Below, one piece after another: positions 14,709 through 23,453 of a stretch of 26,180 nt of DNA; the stretch's first letter is position 1; the number at the start of each line of letters is the position of its first letter. A program made the position numbers and the translations under genes. Under the pieces are notes generated by a model, which saw only the letters and a list, made by a program, of their open reading frames with translations, made no database searches and was not told where the DNA came from. The DNA comes from a virus: positions 1 through 26,180 of the IMG/VR virus record IMGVR_UViG_3300009128_000117, one strand, 5' to 3'.

Positions 14709-15259
14709 TAGCTTATCCCTGAAAAAGTTACTGTTCCTGTTCCTCCACCAGCAGACGTCGCATTTGGTATGGAAGTAAATACCGTACCTGTGATTGCATT
14801 AATAATTTTTGTGGCGACGATATCCATTGCTGAAGTCTGCGTGTCCGGTAAACTGCTCATATCAATATCTAATGTCCCGATTGTCATGGCTGGTTGTCCT
14901 GCTATTGTAATAATTTCTGCTGGTACGCTACCGTTGTCGTTTAACTCCAGCGTTATAGATGCAAGAGCCATCTGTGTATTCGTCTCCCAATCGGACAACG
15001 TCTCTATCGGTTCTCCATTCTCTTTGTACAGGTCATCTCCTGTGATATCGTCGGCTGAGGCTATCTCCCATGTGTATGATCCGCTTAGAGGGTCGGAAGA
15101 CGCACCTATAACGCCAACATAAACACCTGCTATTTCGGCGTTATCCTTGATATGCGTTAATAATGCCGTTGCGAAGGCATCATGTGCATCGGTGGCGTTA
15201 TCTATCCCGTCTAATGCGGAAATGAGTTCTGTCTTTAGGTCTGTAGCGTTTAGTGACAT
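14708..15259 (-). CDS. Phage structural-region protein of unknown function
   Basis: A 183-residue acidic protein, poor in Arg and Lys and rich in Thr, Ser, Ala and Ile. The N-terminus is helical (LKTELISALDGIDNATDAHD) and the C-terminal part is Gly/Thr-rich. ATG at 15259 directly follows the spike stop (TAG-ATG). Lying between the spike and baseplate genes, it is probably a virion or baseplate assembly component, but I see no family motif. Confidence 0.6.
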   Translation of the reverse strand: MSLNATDLKTELISALDGIDNATDAHDAFATALLTHIKDNAEIAGVYVGVIGASSDPLSGSYTWEIASADDITGDDLYKENGEPIETLSDWETNTQMALASITLELNDNGSVPAEIITIAGQPAMTIGTLDIDMSSLPDTQTSAMDIVATKIINAITGTVFTSIPNATSAGGGTGTVTFSGIS

Positions 15260-16198
15260 CTAAGTTGTCGTTTTGTTTGAATGTGGTGCGCCTGTGAATA
15301 AGCAGTTATGTATTCCGTTAAAGCAACCAGCTTGACCCGGAACGGTTGAATTCGCTACCGTAACCGTCCCCGATAAATTGACCGTTGAGCCCGTTACGTC
15401 AATATCACCGTCAGACTCTATTGTGGTTTTCCCTGTGGTTGATATGGAGGTGTCGCCCTCTGTAGTTATCGTTATATTTCCCTTGCTCTGAATTGCCGTA
15501 GTCCCCTCTACGGTTGTAATGCTTGTATTCCCAAGTTCCGTTAGAATGTTGGTATCGCTTTCTTTTGAAATAATCTCCGTTTTGCCCGTTGTTGTTATGG
15601 TTGTATCACCCCGTCCGGTGATGGTAAGGTCGCCGTCAGACTCTATGTCTGTTTGTCCCATCGTTTGGATATGCGTTTTTCCGCTTGCATCAATCTCTAC
15701 GTCTCCGTCAGCGTTCAGGATCGTTTTCCCTTTGGAGTTTAGCACGATACGTCCTTCGTCTCCGTAGGCGTGAATAAAAAGGTTGCCCTTGCTCCCGTTC
15801 AGCGTAAGATGAACATCCCCATATTTGTCTGTATGTAGGTTTATTGCTCCTTCACCTGTAGGTTTTCCATCTTCGTCTTTTGCGATTCGATTAATCTGTA
15901 TGTCATTGTTATCCCCTGATGACATTTTGTCGTCGCCACTGATCATAATAACGTCCAGCACTATCGGCTGTTCTGACTGTCCTTCCACAAATGCCAATAA
16001 TACGAGGTCGCCGACCTGTGGCAACCAGTATCCTTTCCCAGCCACCCTCACGTTTTTATAAATGGTTCGGCTTCGGAAGCTTTCGACGAGTACGCTGTGG
16101 TGCTTTGGACTAATCTCCACCACATGAGCGAGTTCAAATAATCGCCTTCCTTTTACGCCGTCTGACGACGGAACAATGCTTGTCTGATTAATTTGCAT
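15260..16198 (-). CDS. Baseplate central spike (gpV-like)
   Basis: A 312-residue membrane-puncturing spike. Residues 1-95 are an OB-fold-like base (FELAHVVEISPKHHSVLVES, then GKGYWLPQVGDLVLLAFVEG). About 100-275 is a long run of short beta repeats with alternating Gly/Asp and Thr/Ile (GDVEIDASGKTHIQTMGQTD, TTITTTGKTEI), as in the triple beta-helix of gp5 and gpV spikes. The C-terminal 27 residues hold GCFNGIHNCLFTGAPH, an apex-type motif with Cys and His that may bind a metal. It overlaps the hub gene (TAATG), as expected for hub and spike partners. Confidence 0.9.
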   Translation of the reverse strand: MQINQTSIVPSSDGVKGRRLFELAHVVEISPKHHSVLVESFRSRTIYKNVRVAGKGYWLPQVGDLVLLAFVEGQSEQPIVLDVIMISGDDKMSSGDNNDIQINRIAKDEDGKPTGEGAINLHTDKYGDVHLTLNGSKGNLFIHAYGDEGRIVLNSKGKTILNADGDVEIDASGKTHIQTMGQTDIESDGDLTITGRGDTTITTTGKTEIISKESDTNILTELGNTSITTVEGTTAIQSKGNITITTEGDTSISTTGKTTIESDGDIDVTGSTVNLSGTVTVANSTVPGQAGCFNGIHNCLFTGAPHSNKTTT

Positions 16199-18207
16199 TA
16201 GTTATTACCTGTTTCCCAATATTTCCATTCCCGGATAAAATGCTCCGTCGTCCCTTTACAAAGTTCTGTGTTATAATACTGTTTCCAGTAGTTCGCCATC
16301 TGCTGTGGCGTATCTTCCTGATCTAATGCAGGCAGGGTGACTGGCACTCTCCAGTATTTTAATCGGCACATTGCAATTGCAAAGTTTTGATTGTTTTTCA
16401 GTTCGTTTTCTATATCTTCAGTTTGTGCTGTCCACATCCAATCCTTACCAACCCCTGTTTTGTCACTGATGGCTTCCTCTAACGCTATTCTCCTGTCGGC
16501 TAAGCTGTTCAAAAAATCATCGTAATTGCTCTTAGCCGTGTCAGGCTCTACTTGCCAATACGAAAAAGCCTCCTCCCCTTCTTTTGTTTTGTATCCCGAT
16601 TCTGCCGCTCCTGTCGCTTCTACCAACACCTTTGAAGAGTCTGAATTCATCGAGGTGTATTTATCATCTGAATCTGCCATCGACGTTAGTACGTCTTCGA
16701 TATCACTTTGTATTTCAGCCTTTACACTTATATCCGTTTCGGGTTTTTTCGCTTCTTTTTCAGGGATATCGGGAACTGTAACCTTTTTATCCTCAATTTT
16801 CGATTGTCCCTCTTTCCACCAAGCCTGTCTGTTTGAATTCGTTGCCCCTCTTGTTAATGTCAGCGTGGATGTATGCGCTCCACCTACCATATAAGTGTTC
16901 TGTACACCCTCTAAATAATACATGATCTCTTTTCCGCTTCGAGTCTGTATCATTACTTTATCTCCGGCACGATAGTCACTATTTCCTGCCACCGTAATTT
17001 GTCCGCTTTTGTATTTGTGGTTATCCTTATACCACAAGTACAGTTTATTTCTGGTGTCGGTGAACCATTCAAAATAAGATTTTGATTTTTCGCCTTCAGG
17101 AAGTGCGCTGAAATCGTTTATAGGTAAGACGTTTGAGGTAAATGTCATTCCTCTGCATCCTAAAGCCTGCATAAGCTGTGGATCAATAAGCGGAGGGAAT
17201 GCCGCATGCTTTTCAAAATATCCAACGAGAGTTTTTTCATTCGGAACGATATCAAAATAGCTGAAGGCTTCGCCGTGTGACTTGGAGATGTTGTACTGCG
17301 TTATAAGATTGTAAGGTATCGTGTGATATTTGTTCTTTTTCCCCAATGTTGTTAGGATCGGATCATCAATAAATACGCTGAATTCGTTCCAACCTCCATC
17401 GACTGAAAATCCACTGTCATCTTCCCATTTTTCTGTATCAAGGCTGAAGGGTGCAGGTCGCATTCGCAGGATAAGTTTTCCGTCCTTACTATCCGTCCAT
17501 AGTTCCTCTAATGGTTGCATAACGCATGACTTTAAGTATTGCCACAGCGTTCCTTCAAATAATTGTAGTCCTGCATTGTAGATTAACCTGCGATATATTG
17601 TAAATAGGTCAGAGGTGTAATCGATCCTGTCGTATAATGAAAATAACGGATTATTATCTTCTTCAGGGTCTTTATACTCCTGTTCTATTGTTTTGTAGGT
17701 GTCTATAATCGTTGTTATCGCATCGATTGCGCTGGCGGCATAAAAATTTTTTTCGTAAGACCCTTTTAGGATAACATCCACTCTTTTGCCCAAATCTTTA
17801 GGCAGGTCTTCTTTTTTTATCCCTCTGAAATATTTAACGTTGTCGAATAACCACACCGCTCCAAGCGATCTGCCTGTGATGCTGATTCGCCGACTGACTC
17901 CACCTGATGATATCGATCCTTTCTCCACGATTCTGTCAACCAGCCCGACCATAAGCGTGGAGTCTTTTTTCATGTCTATTTCGACCAAGTCCATCGGCGT
18001 GATAACGTCGGCGTAGGTGTTTTGCCCGTCTATCGGTCTGTAGACAAGGTCTATCTGGAATGTTCCTGCGGCTTCGTTTATTTGGTTGTTGGTGGTTATG
18101 GACACGATATCCTTAACGTTTTTTAATCCACTACCAACGAGCAATGTCCCTGCCTTTGTGTAGAAGGTTACTTTAGCGTAGGGTAATCTGTGTTTCCAGC
18201 GGGTCAT
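16198..18207 (-). CDS. Baseplate hub (gpD-like) fused to a C-terminal murein hydrolase domain
   Basis: A 669-residue two-part protein. The first 450 residues look like a late-control-D/XkdQ type hub: KVTFYTKAGTLLVGSGLKNV at the start, INEAAGTFQIDLVYRP, a segment on bound-ring chemistry (VGLVDRIVEKGSISSGGVSR), and near 440 GDKVMIQTRSGKEIMYYLEG. A charged linker (about 470-520) leads to residues about 526-669, which have VEATGAAESGYKTKEGEEAF, SYWQVEPDTAK, FAIAMCRLKYWRVP and YWKQYYNTELCKGTTEHFIR. This resembles phage lysozyme/transglycosylase-like domains; Glu530 or Glu536 could be catalytic. It is thus analogous to T4 gp5 in carrying lysozyme on the hub and would open the host wall during injection. 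Confidence 0.8.
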   Translation of the reverse strand: MTRWKHRLPYAKVTFYTKAGTLLVGSGLKNVKDIVSITTNNQINEAAGTFQIDLVYRPIDGQNTYADVITPMDLVEIDMKKDSTLMVGLVDRIVEKGSISSGGVSRRISITGRSLGAVWLFDNVKYFRGIKKEDLPKDLGKRVDVILKGSYEKNFYAASAIDAITTIIDTYKTIEQEYKDPEEDNNPLFSLYDRIDYTSDLFTIYRRLIYNAGLQLFEGTLWQYLKSCVMQPLEELWTDSKDGKLILRMRPAPFSLDTEKWEDDSGFSVDGGWNEFSVFIDDPILTTLGKKNKYHTIPYNLITQYNISKSHGEAFSYFDIVPNEKTLVGYFEKHAAFPPLIDPQLMQALGCRGMTFTSNVLPINDFSALPEGEKSKSYFEWFTDTRNKLYLWYKDNHKYKSGQITVAGNSDYRAGDKVMIQTRSGKEIMYYLEGVQNTYMVGGAHTSTLTLTRGATNSNRQAWWKEGQSKIEDKKVTVPDIPEKEAKKPETDISVKAEIQSDIEDVLTSMADSDDKYTSMNSDSSKVLVEATGAAESGYKTKEGEEAFSYWQVEPDTAKSNYDDFLNSLADRRIALEEAISDKTGVGKDWMWTAQTEDIENELKNNQNFAIAMCRLKYWRVPVTLPALDQEDTPQQMANYWKQYYNTELCKGTTEHFIREWKYWETGNN

Positions 18208-20208
18208 TTAATATGGGGAGAATAAATCGTAAACACCAACGTATTTACCTCTTTCTTCTTTAATTATCTGCTTTGCGTCTTCCGGGCTCACGTGTACGAT
18301 ACCTGTCACTTTATCCTTGATTGCTTGCACCAACCCATACATTCCTTCCGTAGCGTTTAATTTTGCTATTTCAAATTTGATGTCTATTAGCGCACTTTTC
18401 CACCCTTTATCACTCGTATATTTTGATTCTTGCAAGGCGGATTGATAGTCAAATATTTCAGATTCGTTGACATTGCGATTAGTTTTCCACCAGATATCTA
18501 TCGGAGACATCCCTTGTAATTCTGGCGTTCTCGTTGTGAATAAATCTTCTTCTCCGTATTCGTATCTTTCAGACATGGCTTTTGCTATGGCTATTTTGTC
18601 TGAATCAAAATAAATGCCTCCTTTTAAGAGCCCCTTCTTTTTTAAGTCCTTTTTGGTCTCAATAAACCTCTTTTTCATGACTTCAGGATCAAATTGGGAT
18701 TTTCCTAACCCTTCTTTAAGTGTCCCCTTAAATCCTAAATCAAGTTGCTCGATAAGACTATCTTTTAAATTGACCCCATCTATTTCATCGGTATTGTAGA
18801 TCATCCGAAGTTGGTCTTCCATGCCGAGTTCTTTTGCAAATGCCATCGAAGCCATTTCCATATCTCCGCCGTACATCCCTTTAATCTGCGACCACAATGC
18901 TCCTAAGTTATCAGGGTCTGCCATTCCTTTTAACTGCTGGGATCGTAATTTGAAGATACTTGCACCACCCATACCGTCCATCCCTCTGGTTGCTAAGTAT
19001 TTTATCCCCGATTGATCCGCTCTGGTTAGCCCGCCGTGAATCCTCCCCATAAATGACGCACCACGTTGTCCCCTGAATGGTTCACCTAATCCGGCGACTT
19101 GACTTATCCATGCTTGTGTGGCAGGATCATTCACTATCCCTGCCGTTCCTGCGATATTTTGCACGACCCCAAGAACCTGTTGCATATACTCCTCACGGCG
19201 GAATCCACCCATGCCTGCGTTCTGTGCGCCTTTTAATGCTTCGTTTATCATACCCTGATTCATCAAACTGCCTGCATCCTGATAAGTGCCATAACGTGCC
19301 ATCTGTCCGACGTAGGATATAGCCGCCTGCTTATCTATACCCCATATCATTGCCCTGCGTAATGTATCACCCATAGCTTGCTGATCTGTCGTTCCAAATT
19401 CGTCGCCACCGCCCATTTTTTTCCATTCTTTTGAAAGCTGGATAGTCTTTTGTGTCGATTCTCCGATATTAAGTGATAATTGCTTTATTCGGTTATTCAG
19501 GTGGTCTGTATCACCGCCCATATCTTTTAATGCCGCCCTGAAGGGTAGCATGCTTTTATAAAATTGCTTATTCGCTTCTATGCCTTCAGCACCCCATTGT
19601 AATGCTTTAAATCCTAAATACGCCGCTCCTCCGACTAATCCGCCCATAGCCAGTTTCCCTGCTCCGCCCATGCCTTGCATCATCGACGCACCTTGACGCA
19701 TTCCGCCCATAACCATCCCACGTCCAAGTCCGCCTGTCGCAAGACCCTGCATGAGTCCCATACCCGCACCACCTCTATACAGCCCATCACCTCCTGCCTG
19801 ATCACCTCCACTTCCGCCATATTGAGTTCTATAACCCCTCAACTCATCCGCATATTCATCGGTCTCAGTTTCCATCTGTCTCAATACTCTTTTTTGACGT
19901 ATTTTCCATTGTTTTACCGCTTCCTTTTTAGCGGTGGTATCTGCATCACCCATCCTCTGTTCATACTCAAATTGAGTATCTTTTCTGTGTGATGTTATCT
20001 CACGTCTTTGTTGCTGTTCAAGTTCACTAAGCAGACGCATATTCTCCTTAATGTTACCACCTGTCTTTTCAGTAACCTCAGAATAATCCATCTGGAACGC
20101 AGTCAGATTTTGCGTTGCATCAGATACCTGACGTAGCTGATTGATCTGCTTTTGTAAGTCAGCGTCGCCGGTGGCTTTAGCGTTGATATTAATGCCTATT
20201 TCATTCAT
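18208..20208 (-). CDS. Tail tape measure protein
   Basis: A 666-residue protein lying between the tail chaperones and the hub, the fixed place of the tape measure. Residues 1-130 are helical and coiled-coil-like. About 130-210 is a Gly/Met-rich hydrophobic region (GMGLMQGLATGGLGRGMVMG) with a likely membrane-active segment LAMGGLVGGAAYLGFKALQW. The rest is helical and charged. By the usual rule of about 0.15 nm per residue the tail would be near 100 nm. ATG at 20208 is preceded by a weak ribosome site, and a 143-base gap separates it from the chaperone gene, one of the few gaps in the operon. Confidence 0.87.
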   Translation of the reverse strand: MNEIGININAKATGDADLQKQINQLRQVSDATQNLTAFQMDYSEVTEKTGGNIKENMRLLSELEQQQRREITSHRKDTQFEYEQRMGDADTTAKKEAVKQWKIRQKRVLRQMETETDEYADELRGYRTQYGGSGGDQAGGDGLYRGGAGMGLMQGLATGGLGRGMVMGGMRQGASMMQGMGGAGKLAMGGLVGGAAYLGFKALQWGAEGIEANKQFYKSMLPFRAALKDMGGDTDHLNNRIKQLSLNIGESTQKTIQLSKEWKKMGGGDEFGTTDQQAMGDTLRRAMIWGIDKQAAISYVGQMARYGTYQDAGSLMNQGMINEALKGAQNAGMGGFRREEYMQQVLGVVQNIAGTAGIVNDPATQAWISQVAGLGEPFRGQRGASFMGRIHGGLTRADQSGIKYLATRGMDGMGGASIFKLRSQQLKGMADPDNLGALWSQIKGMYGGDMEMASMAFAKELGMEDQLRMIYNTDEIDGVNLKDSLIEQLDLGFKGTLKEGLGKSQFDPEVMKKRFIETKKDLKKKGLLKGGIYFDSDKIAIAKAMSERYEYGEEDLFTTRTPELQGMSPIDIWWKTNRNVNESEIFDYQSALQESKYTSDKGWKSALIDIKFEIAKLNATEGMYGLVQAIKDKVTGIVHVSPEDAKQIIKEERGKYVGVYDLFSPY

Positions 20209-20351
20209 GCAATAATTGCTCTGTGTTAAGTTTGAAGTGTTTATTGCCCGACAGGGCGTGTGTCATTCTTGTTTTGACCCGATCATCCCGACACGTTTTA
20301 CCGTATCGGGAGTCACTTCGGCATCACCACAAGAGGAGGTTGAGGTAGATA
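20209..20351 (-). other. Spacer between tail chaperone and tape measure genes
   Basis: The largest gap within the late operon. It holds an imperfect hairpin at 20287-20310 (CCCGA/TCGGG arms with an inner ACG/CGT) without a T run, and a smaller one GCCC-GACA-GGGC near 20246-20257. Two very short frames are linked by an ATGA overlap at 20263-20266; the second (20266-20201, 21 residues) ends over the tape measure start and could couple its translation. No promoter or terminator is convincing. Confidence 0.4.
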
Positions 20352-20738
20352 CTAACTCTTTACGAGTTTCTTTTCTTTGGGATTGAGATTTATGCCCATG
20401 TCTGCGAGGTCTTCCTCAATGTCCTCTCCGAATGTCTTGCCGGGAACAATCATGTTCCCTCCGCAATTCGGGCATAAAGTTGAACTTGGATAAGGCTGTC
20501 CTTCGTACCCGCATTCCGGGCAGTTTGGTTGCTCAACCTCGTTCTCTTTCCCAATTTCATCTGACAGCATTTTATCTTCAAGATAATCTAATTCGATTTC
20601 TTCATCTGTCATGTCCAAGTACCGGGAATCTTTCGGGGATAAGTTGTATTTCTGTCTGAACCATTTTCTTAACCACCTATGTTCAAGATTCCTTTTCGCT
20701 TTCGCTTTTAACTTCTTTATCTTCTCCCGCTTCTGCAC
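20352..20738 (-). CDS. Tail assembly chaperone, frameshift extension (GT-type)
   Basis: The frame overlaps the preceding one by 56 bases, and its only early start is a GTG at 20738 without a ribosome site, so it is probably made as a fusion to the upstream protein. It encodes 128 residues: a very basic start (KREKIKKLKAKAKR), then WLRKWFRQKYNLSPKDSRYL and DMTDEEIELDYLEDKM, and a zinc-ribbon pair CPECG and CPNCG with an acidic end. Two overlapping frames directly before the tape measure gene are the standard G/GT layout of tailed phages. The extension would bring tape measure and tube together. Confidence 0.75.
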   Translation of the reverse strand: MQKREKIKKLKAKAKRNLEHRWLRKWFRQKYNLSPKDSRYLDMTDEEIELDYLEDKMLSDEIGKENEVEQPNCPECGYEGQPYPSSTLCPNCGGNMIVPGKTFGEDIEEDLADMGINLNPKEKKLVKS

Positions 20739-21060
20739 GGGAGTCTGGGGTACGAAAAAAGCCGGATTCCTTTATCCATGCACCCCACAAACCAAGTAAC
20801 TTCTTGGTGTCGTATTCCGATTCTGCACTCACCCAATCTTTTGGTGCATCTATTATTCGAGCATCTAACTGTACGACGATATCTGCAAGAAACGCCATTT
20901 CTTGGTCTCCCTCATTTATCGAGTTTGCTAAATCTCCATAATGCCCACCTGTTACAGCCTGTTTTTTACCTGCAAGGGATAATTGCTCCCTTATGGTCAG
21001 GCTCTTTTTTAGGGTGTATTCCTGTCCTTCGTATTTAAGGATAACTGTTTCAACCGCCAT
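20683..21060 (-). CDS. Tail assembly chaperone (G-type)
   Basis: A 125-residue protein starting at ATG 21060 with an excellent AAGGAGG ribosome site. The N-terminal half is beta/helical (VETVILKYEGQEYTLKKSLT, TIREQLSLAGKKQAVTGGHY), the middle is helical, and the end is charged (AEAGEDKEVKSESEKES). It directly follows the tube gene and overlaps the next frame by 56 bases. By position and layout it is the short product of the tail chaperone pair that coats the tape measure during tail assembly. Confidence 0.75.
   Translation of the reverse strand: MAVETVILKYEGQEYTLKKSLTIREQLSLAGKKQAVTGGHYGDLANSINEGDQEMAFLADIVVQLDARIIDAPKDWVSAESEYDTKKLLGLWGAWIKESGFFRTPDSRAEAGEDKEVKSESEKES
20752..20760 (-). promoter_or_regulatory. 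Candidate +1 programmed frameshift site
   Basis: In the frame of the first chaperone the minus strand reads GGC TTT TTT CGT, with TTT TTT at 20760-20755. A +1 slip of the Phe tRNA from TTT to TTC leads into GTA CCC CAG, which is open and in frame with the second chaperone. A -2 slip at GAA AAG GAA nearer the stop gives the same frame. The fusion through the first site would be 235 residues. Confidence 0.45.
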
Positions 21061-21072
21061 GATTCAGCCTCC

Positions 21073-21519
21073 TTATTCTTTAACGACGGCAGGCGTATTC
21101 GAATAACTATACTGTCCGTTACCGTTTTCAACAATAATAGCGTTCTCCGTTACGTTTATTCCAGTACTTCCGATCTTGCACCCGTTGTAAGTTTTGAAGG
21201 TCTGCTTTTCTCCGTACTTATCTTTAATCTGGATTTGAAATCCCTCCTGTTCTAAGAATGATTTAGCAACCGTACTTAAAGGTACTTCGTCTGTAATGAC
21301 GTAGCCGCTGTCTACCACTTTCTCTTGCGCAATCACCATCTTACTGAACGTGAAAGAACCTGAAAATCGTGTACGCACCAGTTCCTGCGGATGAAAATGA
21401 CCTATCCCATAAACGGGCTGAAGTCCTGTGTCTTCATTCGGTGCAAAGTTGGTTATAACCCCAACAGAATTGCTTCCGAATAAGATTTCTACTCTTGAGC
21501 CATGTTTTACTTTTGCCAT
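21073..21519 (-). CDS. Tail tube protein
   Basis: A 148-residue protein directly after the sheath gene, where contractile phages encode the tube. It is beta-rich: HGSRVEILFGSNSVGVITNF at the N-terminus, FSGSFTFSKMVIAQEKVVDS in the middle, IQIKDKYGEKQTFKTYNGCK and VTENAIIVENGNGQYSYS at the end, fitting the two-sheet barrel of Hcp-like tube subunits. The ATG has a strong GGGAGGT site. Copies stack in hexamers inside the sheath. Confidence 0.85.
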   Translation of the reverse strand: MAKVKHGSRVEILFGSNSVGVITNFAPNEDTGLQPVYGIGHFHPQELVRTRFSGSFTFSKMVIAQEKVVDSGYVITDEVPLSTVAKSFLEQEGFQIQIKDKYGEKQTFKTYNGCKIGSTGINVTENAIIVENGNGQYSYSNTPAVVKE

Positions 21520-21530
21520 GTTTTACCTCC

Positions 21531-23255
21531 CTATATTACTGAAATAGTTTCAATGAGGAAGAAGTTGAACGGGTTGTTAAACCGCACACTATATTTCACA
21601 TGCCAGCCGTCATCCAATCTGCTTGCGATGATATTTTCCCAAGCGGGCAATGTATTATTCGGGTCTGAATCATTACCTGCGATGATTCCTTCAGCTTCTT
21701 TATCATTAAGATAATTCTGCACGAATGCCATGACAGTATCACGTCCTATCCCTGTTGTTCCTCCGATGAATTGTTTATCAGCCGCTACCCTGAGTTCTTT
21801 CGAGACTTGGTCGCTGGCTCTTATCAAACTGATTTCTGGTGATGCGTTGGTTGTTCCATCCCAGAGATTCAGATTGTTTTGCATGGTGTTGATACCTTGA
21901 TTCACTATAAAGCCGAGTCCCTCGTAGTAACGGGGAGCAAGTACGCCTGCATTAATTAATTGCTCTCTCTCTGCTTTTGTGAAATTGTATTGTAATCCCG
22001 TACAACTGAATACTTTGTGTGTTAACGGTTCTTGAACGGGTAGTCCTGCAATAAGTCCTGCTATTTTAGCGGCAAAGAATTTAGGTGCAATCGCTTCCGT
22101 TCCAGATCCGTCTTCCGTGTAATCTGATATTCCGCATGCGACCAAGATTGATCTTGCGCTGTTCAGCGTTTTGGCTCTTGTAATAGAGTCCGATAATGCC
22201 AATGCTTTCGTGGCTTGATTAGAACCTCCGAATACGGCGATCCTCTCATTCTCGGCATCATTTCTGCAATGACCGTCCACCAATGCGTGATGTGCGGCTA
22301 TATCTGAATCAATGTAGACTATCTGGCAGTTTTGCTCTCTGATTTCTGTCAGCGCATTGCCTATACTGGTCACGTCCCAATCAGTTGCTGAACCTCCTGC
22401 CAAGAACTCATATCCCACTGTGTTGGTTATCTGTGTCCCTGCCGTTTCTACGGATGCTGTAACGTATTCAGAGTTCGTATTTACCCATAACTGTACGATG
22501 TATGGATAAGCGGCTAATTCCTTCTGCACCGTGCAGGCTGCCAGTGCCAAGTCATCGAGGTAGGATGAATCTAATGCTCCTACACCTGCTGGGGCATCTG
22601 CGTAAATCGAGCAACTCCAGTCTGCTACTTCATTAATGGCATTCGCTATCTTGCTTATGGTGTTATATGCACTCAATGAAAAATCAAATGAGAAATCCTC
22701 CGTATAAACAGGCGGTTGTTCTCCATTGCCTATTTTCCCTGTGATTGCTCCATCTGCAACTTCAATTTCCGCATTCGATTTTGAGCATTGTACGCTTAAT
22801 GCGAATCCCAGATTATCTGCGATTTCGAAATCGTCAACGTAATTGATGGTTACCTTAGTCGTGTCATCGTCTGTCCCATCTTCTACTTTAATTTTAATAA
22901 AGTTCGTCCATGCACCGTGATCTCTGGCTGTGAATTTTACACTTCCTTTGGTCAGGCTTCCTTGCACCGCTTGTTGCGCTCTGATAAATCCGACTGCCGG
23001 CGCACCGTCATGCTGTGGCGATGGATTAAAGATGTACCCAATTGATCTGAGGGCATCTCCGGATCGGAGGACTTCTGTTGCTTCCGATTTGTCGGAAAAC
23101 CACAATACTTTATTCGGTTCACCACCTTCACTTTTACCAAGCACGATAACACGTCCCGTTGCCAGAGGATTTGCCTTTGGCGGAATACCCACAATCAGCC
23201 GACTTGCGGCTTGTGGTTCTCTGAGTATCTTGCCGTTGAATTTTATTTGGCTCAT
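21531..23255 (-). CDS. Contractile tail sheath protein
   Basis: A 574-residue sheath. The C-terminal third has typical sheath features: IAPKFFAAKIAGLIAGLPVQ, PLTHKVFSCTGLQYNFTKAE, the strand GLGFIVNQGINTMQ and RASDQVSKELRVAADKQFIG, followed by a helix-rich region (RDTVMAFVQNYLNDKEAEGI) and the strand KYSVRFNNPFNFFLIETISV that would interlock subunits. The N-terminal domain (up to about 100) contains TGRVIVLGKSEGGEPNKVLW. ATG follows AAAAGGAG. It proves that the tail is contractile. Confidence 0.95.
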   Translation of the reverse strand: MSQIKFNGKILREPQAASRLIVGIPPKANPLATGRVIVLGKSEGGEPNKVLWFSDKSEATEVLRSGDALRSIGYIFNPSPQHDGAPAVGFIRAQQAVQGSLTKGSVKFTARDHGAWTNFIKIKVEDGTDDDTTKVTINYVDDFEIADNLGFALSVQCSKSNAEIEVADGAITGKIGNGEQPPVYTEDFSFDFSLSAYNTISKIANAINEVADWSCSIYADAPAGVGALDSSYLDDLALAACTVQKELAAYPYIVQLWVNTNSEYVTASVETAGTQITNTVGYEFLAGGSATDWDVTSIGNALTEIREQNCQIVYIDSDIAAHHALVDGHCRNDAENERIAVFGGSNQATKALALSDSITRAKTLNSARSILVACGISDYTEDGSGTEAIAPKFFAAKIAGLIAGLPVQEPLTHKVFSCTGLQYNFTKAEREQLINAGVLAPRYYEGLGFIVNQGINTMQNNLNLWDGTTNASPEISLIRASDQVSKELRVAADKQFIGGTTGIGRDTVMAFVQNYLNDKEAEGIIAGNDSDPNNTLPAWENIIASRLDDGWHVKYSVRFNNPFNFFLIETISVI

Positions 23256-23268
23256 GATGTATCTCCTT

Positions 23269-23451
23269 TTAGCTTTTCAAAAACTTGTTGAAATCTTTTA
23301 CCCACGTTTCATACGTCCGGGCATTTGCTTTTTCTAACCACACCTTAAATCCGCCCACGAATGTTTTTGAAATGCCGTAATTCACTGCAAATTCACCCAA
23401 TGTGATATTCCGTTTTGGTGCTTCCTTTTTTTCTGTTTTTTTCTTAACCAT
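23269..23451 (-). CDS. Small basic protein before the sheath gene
   Basis: A 60-residue protein starting at ATG 23451 after CAGGAGT. The first 15 residues are mostly Lys and Glu (VKKKTEKKEAPKR), followed by a possible small helical domain (NITLGEFAVNYGISKTFVGG, then FKVWLEKANARTYETWVKDF). The helix-turn-helix look is weak. It lies between the probable tail terminator and the sheath genes with good spacing; function unknown. Confidence 0.65.
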   Translation of the reverse strand: MVKKKTEKKEAPKRNITLGEFAVNYGISKTFVGGFKVWLEKANARTYETWVKDFNKFLKS

Positions 23452-23453
23452 AA

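Noticed and set aside
15400-15800. Tandem DNA repeat or satellite
   Set aside because: The repetition is at protein level (beta-helix of the spike) and the bases are too diverged for a DNA repeat.
20287-20310. Rho-independent terminator before the tape measure gene
   Set aside because: The hairpin is imperfect and lacks a T run on either strand; a stop here would cut the late operon in two.
20331-20341. Strong AAGAGGAGGT ribosome site on the plus strand
   Set aside because: No start codon or open frame follows on that strand, and the surrounding operon reads the other way.
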